The notes beneath the pieces were generated by a model that did not search any database, had not been told where the DNA came from, and saw only the letters and a program-made list of their open reading frames with translations. A DNA stretch of 25,342 bases from Ectocarpus siliculosus (lineage: Eukaryota; Sar; Phaeophyceae; Ectocarpales; Ectocarpaceae), in assembly GCA_000310025.1 (NCBI GenBank), contig FN649743.1:3712005-3737346 (forward strand), written 5' to 3'. Position numbers and translations under genes: made by a program. Positions 17,657 to 25,342 of this stretch are shown here, one piece after another. Position 1 is the first letter of the stretch. The number at the start of each line of letters is the position of its first letter.

Positions 17657-20600
17657 CTGCGTGCGTGAGAGAGAGGGAGCGGAGCACGGAACGGTAAGAG
17701 ATCGGTGGTTCTTGTCAAGAATGGGGAACCAACGACACAGATGACCGGCGAGGTGGAGTCCTACAGGTACATGACTCCCGCCTTATCCCGGCGGTGCGAA
17801 ACCGAGGCAGCTCGTTGACGAATCACCTCGGTTGTCTGGGTAGCACATCATATCGTTCGCGGATCGCCACGCCTCGGACGCATCGCAAGTCAAATAGACT
17901 AGATATCGCAGCAGGAAATGCGGATGCAATCACGACCTAGATCACAAACCAATACCAAGAGCCCACAGCAAATTGTCGAATTGTATTAGTGTTCTAGACG
18001 GCGTTCTGATACTCGGGCTGACCAGGCCATTGGTCCCATGCACGTAGTGATGGTGTGACTGCTATAATTGATCGAAATCATTGACACAAGGCCGGTAATG
18101 GGGTAACCGAGCAGGGAATAACACTCACCAGATGTTCCGGCGCCGCCCGAGTAGAAGCCGTGGACAAGGTTACCGCCGCGCGCTGCGAACTACCCCGTGG
18201 AGACCCCCACTCTTTGGTGGCGAGAATCGAGTCCAGGGCGTCGAGCCGTAGCATCGGCGGGGAAATCCTCTCCCGGTGGGCGACAACATCAGTGCCGTGT
18301 CCGGTCCTCCGCTGCACTATCCCCTCACGCTCCCGGTGCTCTGATACGGAGGGAGTCGGCACGGATTCCGATCCGAGGCTGTCGTTGCCGGCAGCGACGT
18401 TCAGGCAGTCGTTGGCGTCGTCTTTTCGGCTGGTGTCAGGTCCACGGCCCACTCTTTCTCCCTTGCTGTCGCCCGACACCATCCTGCAGCTCCTCCCGGT
18501 GCTACCTCCGTCGGCGCTACCACCACCGGTTTTGAGCGCGTCCTCGAAGGCATGATCAGAATGTCTACAACATGCTTTCCCCCTCCTTTGGTGGAAAATT
18601 AGCCACCACGGAAGTCGTTGATCACGAGGGTCCGCTTCAGGGGAGGAGGATGCACCACCTTCTTCTTTTATTGGCCGGATAATCGCCCCGATGGTGCCGT
18701 GGGAAGGACCGGAAGCATTGGCGTCACCGTCGGGGAGGTTGGTCATTCCGCACGGAGACGCGTTCCCAGTGCACGGATAGCCCGTGCTATGATGATCGCA
18801 CAATTCCTCCTCTTCCCGAGCGGATTTCATCTGCACCAAAGCGAGGTGCAAAACGTCCGCCAGATGCCGTACCAAGCCTCGCTCGAGAAAGGCCGTCTCT
18901 ACCGCGGGGATTTCCAGCATCCCTTCGAGGAGAAATCTGGGAGCCTCTCGCAGGAGGGGCAAGGTACCCTGCCCCCCGCCGTCGTCGCAACAAAATGGCG
19001 CCGCGGCCGCGCAGAAGCCTTCCCACCACCGACCGAGAACAATCGGCGCCTCCTTGTCACTAATTCTGGCTGTTCCTCGGTCTGGTGTACCGTTCCCGAA
19101 CACCCTGGCCAGCAGGGCACGAGCCGCACCCGCGGCACAGACCGCTGTCGTCTGTGCCGCATCTCCTCGGGTCTCAGCCGCCGTGCGGCAACCGCCGTCC
19201 TCCGGTCGGCACGCCGCGGCTAACACCGCCCAGACGACTTCTCGCGTCGAAGCCCACCGTATTGCCTGGTCCAACGACGCCGCTTGCACCCCGCGTACGG
19301 TGAGAGCGAGCTCTTGTGGTTCCTCGGGCTGATAGCGAGTGCTGACCCCCCCGGCGCGTGGCGCCGTGGCAGATGGCGGCTCGCGTTGGCTGGGTTTCCT
19401 TGAGCCTGCGGCGCGTCTGTCTTCCCGTACAGGCTGCTCGGGGCCGAGCAGGCGTTTACCCCGCTCGTCTTCGAATCCGATGTCTTCTCCTACGTCGGGG
19501 ACGACTTGATTCGCGCCTGCTCGGTGCTTATGCCGCCGGCGCCATCGGCTACAGATTCTGGAAGAAAAAAATTTTCCTGGGCCGTTCAAATCGGAAAAGC
19601 AGAAAGCCGACCATATTTCCGCAGGAAACGTTGTGATGCTTAGTTGAAGTGTTGCCAACAATGGGTGAGAACAGGGAGGCATGGTTTTCATTCACCCTCG
19701 GAGTAAAAAGGTCCAAAATTTAGGTGGCCTAACTATCTGTACTTCCTACGTTGACTTTCCTTTAAGGCCTGAACCTCACGGCGCGACTCTGGTGTCTCTC
19801 CGCTAGAAGAAAGCCGCCGTACATTGATTCGAGGGGGGCCAAAACCGGCGCCATAACTACCCCCATCCAGATCTATCTGATGCCTGAGCCACATCAGCAA
19901 AAAAAGCAAGTGCTGGATGCAGAGCCATATGCAAAACCCATGGGGGCACCACAACCGCAAACCTCACCCCCCGGGCTTGGCGACGGCGAAGTGGCCTCCT
20001 CCAGCAGATCGGCGTAAGCCACCGGCAGAGACAGATAGCGTCTTGTGATCTTCTTTGCACTTGCTCTCTCGGTATTAACAGCTCTACTGCAGTCTCGGAA
20101 ATCGCCGTCCCCGCGAAACACATCTAACTCCTCGAGGACATACCGGTGCCGCACAGCCAGCGTGCCGGTGCCGCCGTCTTCTCGCTCAAGTCGAGCCATC
20201 ACTACCGACGCTCGAACGCAAGCGCGGCCACTGCTGCCGACATCGCTCGCGTGACCCCCGGTGACAGCACGGGGTCCTGCGGGGCCTAGCCGGGCAAAGA
20301 CTATGCCTGCCACTCGTGGGATCACCACGTAGCTCTGCCGGTCCTCGTTGTCGCCGCTGATTCGAAGGGAAATCTCCTCGGCTAAGGGCCTGGTGGCCCC
20401 GCCACTCTCGTTTGCCACGCAGTTGCCGTCTCTCGCCATCTCCCTGGCTAGTGTTGGAAGCCCTGGTGCCACGGAGTCTTCCAAGTCGCAGAGAGCTTCG
20501 AACCCCTCCGCCGGCAGTGTCCAGGACTTCTACATCAAAGGTTGCATTGGGGGAGGGGGGAGATACAAAAAATATTCAGTGGCGGCGAGGCGAAAGTGGC

Positions 20601-22427
20601 ACCCGCCTCCCGGGCGGCGTATCAAGGAATCTTCTGTTATGGTTCCTCAGCAAAAACCATTCAGGCCTCTTTAGTATCTGGTTTCTCCTATTCTTTGTCC
20701 TTCAAAGGCAAAGGGACTGAGTTTCCATCTCACAAGCGAACCCAGAAACGCCCCCCAATAAAAAAAGAGAACTCCCATCCCTTCATAAGCAGACGTTTCT
20801 AGGGCAGCAGGTCTAGAACGACAAAGAGCAGGGTATGGAACGGACCCGCCTCCCTCGGAACATAAACATAGCGAGAACAAAATCTGCTCATACCTAAACC
20901 GAGGAGTTTTGTCTCGCACAATACAATTTCTTGATATATTTGTCGCCTGCTAAGGCCAAATTCATTCCACGCTTGGCGGGGGGAGATCTCTGTCGAGTAG
21001 ACTACAGTACGCCAACAAGTAGGGAATCACCCCTTTTGGTCCAGATTTCAGGGTGTCAAAAAGGTCAGGCAACACGGACAGTGTAATAAACGCCGTTACT
21101 GTAGGCCTACTAGTTTAATGTACATACTGGCGTGCGTGAGGGATACCGTGCTCTGTACGTACCGTAAGAACCAGGCATGTTGTACCAAGTTCTTGTTTGA
21201 GGTATCGCCTTCAACACAACAAGAAACCATCATATTCGAACATATCATTATGGTACTATTGCAGCTGGAGAGCATTGAGGTCGCGTATATATGTATATAT
21301 ACCACAGCATGTTTGCACAACGTGTTTCGTAGCCACATCAATGGGATCAGGGACTCTTGGCCATCTGCATGTTGTGTCGCACCTGCTGTGCGCCGTCAGT
21401 CGCCTCTCTGCCCACCGACCTCTTTCCCTCGACCGCACCGACATCTTTTCGAAGACGAAAGGCCGGTCCGTCCAGAGGAGACGCCATAATCACTCCGCCG
21501 GGAAGCTTACAGTAGAGCACCAAACACGCTTCCTCGCTGCCATGTGCTTCCCTACCAGCAGCACGCGGTGCAAATAGTTGTGCACATCGACGTACGATCT
21601 TCCGCAGTGTGCCGGCGCTCGCTGAGAGAGGTGATAGCCCGGTCGCACCAAAGGCTGAAAGGTTGGTGTTTAGCATAGACTCTCCAGGCCCCGCTGTACC
21701 CAAATGTGTATGGGAAGCCCTGTTCAGCGCTTGGTGCGCCACAGCCACGCAAATCGTCCCAACCTCCGCACGGTTGTCCAGGGCCTTGACCTGATGGCCA
21801 TCACTCGTTGATTGAACAACGGCAACTGCGAGCCGGGCTGGTCGCAGCTGAGGTGGCGCTCGCTTATCACCTCTGGTGGAGTAGACATCACTGCTGTGCC
21901 CTGCAAAGCATGACGCGAAGCATACATACCAAAGCGTCAGCATGACCTGTGGGAGAGGCAGAGAAAACAGAATCTTGCGGCAAACGATCTTTCATGCGCG
22001 ATGAAAGATTTCGAAGATTCAGATGTTGTATGATCCCAAACGACCGGTCAACTGCTTCACTCCCGGTCGCTGGTGTGACGCGGGGTCTCACCTCCAATGA
22101 GTCTAGGCGATGTCGACGCAGTGACAGATGCATCGTCGCCGGCCGGATCTTCTGCTAGCGCATAGGTCGCCAAGTGCCGGGCGTCATCACATCCGTCCGG
22201 CGCAAGATATCTTTGCGCCGGGGTATTGGTGGTCTTGGTCTCTCTTCTACTACCCTGGACAAGACTTCCGCTCTCTCTGCTGGGGTTGTTGCTACCGCTT
22301 GGGGTTGTCTGTGGCCGGAGAACACCAATCATGCACACATGAAATCCTCGCGGTCGCCACTGTTGTACGGCCGCGCTTCTGTGGTGCTGTCCTGGTCGGT
22401 GTACATGTGCCGCAAACAGACCGGCTG
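10685..22427 (-). CDS. Giant protein kinase with Tudor-like module and C-terminal pseudophosphatase-like domain
   Basis: The gene encodes at least about 3,250 residues over five exons: 22092-22427, 21383-21900, 19968-20529, 18129-19516 and 10685-17656. Phases agree at every join and all four donors read GTG (GTGAGA, GTGCGA, GTGAGG, GTGAGT). Order along the protein: an unrecognised N-terminus; helical, leucine/alanine-rich segments that look like ARM/HEAT-type solenoid; a Tudor-like module; Ser-rich and acidic linkers; a kinase domain; then a degenerate dual-specificity phosphatase-like end. The kinase probably phosphorylates Ser/Thr, but substrate and location are unknown. The first exon and start codon are not identified and may lie upstream of 22427. 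The Tudor-like module suggests possible recognition of methylated partners (inference). It converges on the gene ending at 10001. Confidence 0.75.
17657..18128. other. Intron of the giant kinase gene (472 bp)
   Basis: Bounded by GTGAGT and CACGCAG on the minus strand. The acceptor is preceded by a CTCCCTCTCTCTC pyrimidine tract. No other feature seen. Confidence 0.75.
18129..19516 (-). CDS. Giant kinase gene, exon 4 of those seen
   Basis: About 462 codons end at a strong CTG|GTGAGT donor (phase 0) that joins the last exon as ...APEHL|PTFLSARG. The composition is Ala/Leu/Arg-rich helical, for example EVVWAVLAAACRPEDGG and RFLLEGMLEIPAVETAFL then RGLVRHLADVLHLALVQM, consistent with an ARM/HEAT-like solenoid. 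A Ser-rich, Gly/Asp-rich disordered stretch follows. The start is taken at GAGCAG|GC because it fits the phase-1 donor at 19968. A stronger-looking acceptor TTCTTCCAG at 19558 would fit instead if exon 3 ended at a CACCG|GTATGT donor. Confidence 0.7.
19968..20529 (-). CDS. Giant kinase gene, exon 3 of those seen
   Basis: About 187 codons run from a GATGTAG acceptor (KSWTLPAEGFEALCDLEDSV) to a GGGG|GTGAGG donor in phase 1. Includes SYVVIPRVAGIVFARLGP and RHRYVLEELDVFRGDGDF. No family recognised. The reading phase agrees with the exon upstream (QQ|KSW). Confidence 0.65.
20530..21382. other. Intron of the giant kinase gene (about 850 bp)
   Basis: AT-richer than the exons, with no convincing exon on either strand. 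It lies between the CAG|GTGCGA donor and the GATGTAG acceptor. Confidence 0.55.
21383..21900 (-). CDS. Giant kinase gene, exon 2 of those seen
   Basis: About 172 codons lie between a CTTTGCAG acceptor and a CAG|GTGCGA donor. It enters in phase 1 and leaves in phase 0, both matching the neighbouring exons. Contains AGTLRKIVRRCAQLFAPRAA and EEACLVLYCKLPGGVIMASP. No domain recognised. Confidence 0.6.
22092..22427 (-). CDS. Giant kinase gene, most upstream exon seen
   Basis: The acceptor follows a T11 tract and is of NAGNAG type (CAGCAG at 22430-22425). The donor GGAG|GTGAGA gives phase 1, matching the next exon. The 3' half is convincing (APDGCDDARHLATYALAEDP, then AGDDASVTASTSPRLIG). In the 5' half a different frame looks more protein-like (VCLRHMYTDQDSTTEARPYN, from about 22424 to 22345). 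A frameshift, a very short intron or a sequencing indel may therefore be present. Confidence 0.5.
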
Positions 22428-22591
22428 CTGCGCGAGAAAAAAAAAAAGTCTCGCTGCACACGCCTCTTTCGCTCTATGAACTCCCTACTCGCCGCTCTCC
22501 AGCTCCCTCAAGCTAGGGCTTTCCCCATTCTGCGAGCAGAACTTTGGCACAATTGGCCTATATGAGCATAAGCAAAAGCATACTCCGGAAA

Positions 22592-22609
22592 GAGCATATG
22601 CTCGAGCAT
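22592..22609. repeat. Overlapping perfect palindromes in a GAGCAT-rich patch
   Basis: GAGCATATGCTC (22592-22603) and ATGCTCGAGCAT (22598-22609) are both perfect 12-base palindromes sharing six bases. Further GAGCAT or AAGCAT copies occur from 22564 to 22655, giving six in under 100 bases. Confidence 0.8.
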
Positions 22610-23147
22610 ATTGTAGCAGAAAGGAGCATTGTGTTCACATTTGAGAGCATCATCATTCATTCGTCCATTCGTCCACTAACGCAGGCGTATCTCCAGCCGG
22701 GCACAAACGGGGTGCCGTGGTGTCGTGTTTCTTCGAAGAAGGCATCATGCTCAATTTTTCGATCACGCCTGTAACAGACTCGGAACCTTGCTCCTTGCTC
22801 GAACAAGAGCCCCCCCTTTGTAGGACTACCGTTGAAGAGGCGAGCGTGTGCGCAATGTGATGTATGTATGCGCCTTCCCCCCCCCCCGATTCTATAAGAT
22901 GTTTTTTTTGCGGGGGGTGTCGCATGTCACATGTCGCAATTTGATTTCCAAATGCGGGGGGTAGACTTCACCCCCCCGCTATTGTAATTACAAGTAGAAG
23001 GCATGATCCTTTGCGCAGTGTGTATCAACATGTTGCGACAGGTGTAGTGTGTTCGGGCTGTAACAATCCAGAAGTAGATGTACGGTAGTGTGTATACCGT
23101 AGGTTTAGCCAACCCTGAGAGGCAGCAGGCAAGCTCTATACCCCCCC

Positions 23148-23171
23148 CCCCTCTCAATCACCTGAGAGGGA
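23148..23171. repeat. Inverted repeat with 8-bp stem
   Basis: CCCTCTCA and TGAGAGGG are separated by six to eight bases, directly after a poly-C run. It could form a hairpin on either strand. No gene end is nearby that would make it a terminator. Confidence 0.6.
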
Positions 23172-23445
23172 TATCATACAACTGCATGAATGACAGTTTG
23201 GCTACAAATTGTTTCCACGCCCTGCAATGTACGAGGTCCCCCGCGCCGAACAAACAACCAGCGCAGAGAGGACACGGACATACATGTGGCAAGCACCACC
23301 GAAAACGTCGCCAACTCCACTTGATTTGACTTGTGTGTCACGAATCGACCGAGAGACATTTCCAAGTCTATCTGCGCCCGATGTATCTGCGCGAGTGCAA
23401 TGTCCGTCGTCTGCCTAGTGTTTTTACCGAGGGAATAAATGCTTT

Positions 23446-24318
23446 GTGGAACCTTTTAACTCCAACAAGAGAAAGACTAACGTATTCAATGTTACGCCAG
23501 GGAGTTTCGTGCTCGTGCAATCAAAGCAAACACAGTGGGCTGGCAAAACGTACGTCGTAGTAAGGCCGGCCCTGCTTCGCGTAGTAGCAAATCAAGCAAA
23601 CACCAGGATTAACGATCTCGACCTATCAGACAACCGCGTGCCACCAAATCCTACCTTCGACTGTATCACTAATGAAACCCAGTGCACTCGCGTGGGTGCA
23701 ACAACCCCGAGGAGGCTAATCCATCGGTTGGACAACCAAGGTAGGCCACCAAAACACACTATTAGATCACAAATACCATGGCACTCATGGACACACTTAT
23801 ACTCCAAGGGTCAATCCAATCACAACACTTGTGCAAAAACAACTTTTGGACACACGGACAAACAGGCGATTCATATGCAAAAGAGGCACGCCATGGCTCT
23901 TACACCAAGCGGGGCCAACTTTCCAAGAGGCAACAAAGAGGAACGCCGTTGTTTTTCTATCCGATATGTATCTCTCCGCACACACAAACAATGCATTCCA
24001 AACCACACGAGGGAACAACGAACAAACCAGCCCCGTAATGGACGAGACAACGCCCAAAGAGAAAATAAGGGGGATGATGACGCGAAATGGGACTCGAAAC
24101 ATTCCCCCCAAGAAATCCCCTCTCGAGATGGAAACCGTGAACAAAGCTCTACCATACTTTGGCCGTTCAAGAGGACCACACTTTCTCCAACTAACGTCTG
24201 TCAGGACGATTCCAGAATACTCCCAAACAACCATTCCATCTTAACCGAGAACTATGCTACGAGAAGGGGGCCTCAGGCTCACGCTGCTGAGGTCACAATC
24301 TACGACAGTCCGAGGTGA
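23446..24318 (+). CDS. Doubtful 290-codon open frame
   Basis: Open from ATG 23446 to a stop at 24316-24318. The N-terminal text NVTPGSFVLVQSKQTQWAGK then TYVVVRP faintly recalls the C-terminal end of retroelement integrases (G..VLV....W.G.Y.VV). After that the protein becomes low in hydrophobics and rich in Asn, Thr, Arg and Gln. The plus strand here is poor in T, which removes stop codons by composition alone, and other frames are also open (23831-24244 plus, 23797-24234 minus). It could be a decayed transposon fragment or chance. Confidence 0.2.
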   Translation: MEPFNSNKRKTNVFNVTPGSFVLVQSKQTQWAGKTYVVVRPALLRVVANQANTRINDLDLSDNRVPPNPTFDCITNETQCTRVGATTPRRLIHRLDNQGRPPKHTIRSQIPWHSWTHLYSKGQSNHNTCAKTTFGHTDKQAIHMQKRHAMALTPSGANFPRGNKEERRCFSIRYVSLRTHKQCIPNHTREQRTNQPRNGRDNAQRENKGDDDAKWDSKHSPQEIPSRDGNREQSSTILWPFKRTTLSPTNVCQDDSRILPNNHSILTENYATRRGPQAHAAEVTIYDSPR

Positions 24319-25076
24319 CATTCACAGAACTCAAGTTTCTTTTTACGTCTCAAAAAAAGTAGAACCTGAAGAAAATAAGCTACAAGAAAGAAAAAGGCAG
24401 CACGATAGACTAGGGCTGGCTGCCCGCCGACTATATCCCGCTCTCCGGAGGGAGGGTGTGTGTGCGTACTCTTATGTTTTTTTTTTGTTTGCCTTGTTGT
24501 TGGACCATTGACCACGCGTCCTCGAGACGACGGAGGACCCATCACCAATGGCCAATCGTTCCTAGAGGGGGGGGTAAAAAATCGCCGCTCCTTTCTGCGT
24601 GGCCCCCCGCACTGCCGCGAGGTAGAAGATCGCCTAAAAATACTCTTTACACCAAACAAGGCGATCAGTCGAGCCCGCGGTTTTGCTTTCGCACGCCGGC
24701 AGTGCACCTATAAGTCTGACGAGAAGCAAAACCAAAAACCCGTTTACATATGCCCTGGCTTGTTTGGCTTTCGCAGGTCGGCCGTGCACCAAAAGTCCGT
24801 CCCCCCAAAAAAAAATCAAAAAGACACTCGTACATACTCCGTGACTCGTGCGTGCTGAAGCACTCAGTTGATTACAAAAAAAAAAACTACTATTAGACGT
24901 AATCATCGCTGATGTTGTACGATTCGTCAAAAACAATCCTCATCGCTATCCTATCACAGCAGCAGCAGAAGTAGTCCCAGTACTCCAGCCCACCGCACAC
25001 GACCGTCGGCGCGAGTGCTGCTGCCTTGTCGTCGAAAAGCTATTTAACACGGACTTGTTGCTGCTGCAGCTGCTGC
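24319..25076. other. Intergenic/3' region
   Basis: Contains the second dispersed-repeat copy, A and T homopolymers, and two short CTG/CAG-type runs near 24959 and 25058. Probably includes the 3' UTR of the minus-strand gene ending at 25077. No gene supported. Confidence 0.5.
24469..24536 (+). repeat. Dispersed repeat, copy 2
   Basis: Shares the 21-base core at 24507-24527 and similar flanks with 4161-4214. A T run is inserted between the upstream flank and the core. Confidence 0.6.
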
Positions 25077-25258
25077 CTACTCGAACGCTAGCACGGACTT
25101 AGCCCCGGCCGAGAGCGCCACGTCTCTCGCGGTGTTGAAGTCCAGGTGTCCCGTAGGAATCCCATCCACCGACAGCAGCTTCGCCCCGGCGGGAATGGTG
25201 AGCTTGTCCCCGAGCACAGTATCCTCCAGGAGGAAAGCGCCGGTTGGAACGGGCGCTC
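25077..25258 (-). CDS. Terminal exon of an unidentified gene with PDZ-like C-terminus (5' part off window)
   Basis: From a CCGAACAG acceptor the minus strand is open for 59 codons to TAG at 25079-25077, with GC-biased third positions. The text LGDKLTIPAGAKLLSVDG and FNTARDVALSAGAKSVLAFE follows the PDZ pattern of 'GD.LL.VDG' strand pair, helix beginning with Ala, then a final strand. Family assignment is tentative because only the end is visible. It enters in phase 1. The intron upstream shows a pyrimidine tract in gene sense and runs into the window edge. Confidence 0.55.
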
Positions 25259-25310
25259 CTGTTCGGGTTCCAGGGGGTAGGGAGGGGGAGGTGGGGGTTA
25301 AAACATGTCT

Positions 25311-25313
<3 letters not shown>

Positions 25314-25342
<29 letters not shown>
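25314..25342. repeat. G homopolymer at window end
   Basis: At least 29 consecutive G residues close the window. In the sense of the flanking minus-strand gene it is a poly-C intron tract. Runs of this length are often mis-sized or mark an assembly edge. Confidence 0.9.

Larger units (their letters stand above)
22428..23445. other. Upstream/intergenic region of the giant kinase gene
   Basis: This region may hold the missing first exon and promoter of the kinase gene, but no exon with matching phase-1 donor is convincing. It contains the GAGCAT palindrome patch, poly-C runs (around 22879-22888 and 23141-23150) and a hairpin at 23148-23171. Confidence 0.4.

Noticed and set aside
22653-22925. 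Minus-strand 90-codon frame as the missing first kinase exon
   Set aside because: No donor leaving phase 1 and the text lacks coding-type codon bias.

Overview
The window is nuclear DNA from an intron-rich eukaryote. Genes are split into short exons separated by long introns full of microsatellites and homopolymer runs. Codons favour G or C in third position, and splice donors read almost uniformly AG|GTG. Trinucleotide repeats, poly-G/C runs, an interstitial TTAGGG tract and Tudor-like/kinase fusions fit a stramenopile, most plausibly a brown alga. That taxonomic call is inference; no marker gene was seen.

Left part (463-6874, minus strand): the 5' part of a NUP155/Nup170-type scaffold nucleoporin. 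Eight exons rebuild about 496 residues of the N-terminal beta-propeller in one consistent reading, and the gene runs off the left edge. Intron 1 carries an intact non-autonomous hAT-type transposon (15-bp perfect inverted repeats, 8-bp target duplication). Other introns hold a three-copy minisatellite, a dispersed repeat and trinucleotide runs. One exon ends in a polyglutamine repeat at the splice donor.

Middle (about 7430-10001, plus strand): a small gene whose last exon (9416-10001) is clear and whose upstream exons are tentative. The product was not recognised. A short interstitial telomere-like repeat lies at 8561-8584.

Centre and right (10685-22427, minus strand): a very large multidomain protein of at least about 3,250 residues. 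It has helical N-terminal regions, a Tudor-like module, a divergent non-RD protein kinase domain, and a C-terminal region that looks like a dual-specificity phosphatase fold lacking the catalytic cysteine. Its last exon is 6,972 bp with no intron. It converges on the plus-strand gene, with about 680 bp between the two stop codons.

Right end: about 2.6 kb of AT-richer intergenic DNA with small palindromes, poly-C runs and a 290-codon open frame of doubtful meaning. Then comes the terminal exon (25077-25258, minus) of another gene with a PDZ-like end. The window stops in a 29-base G run. The genes show no obvious shared pathway.
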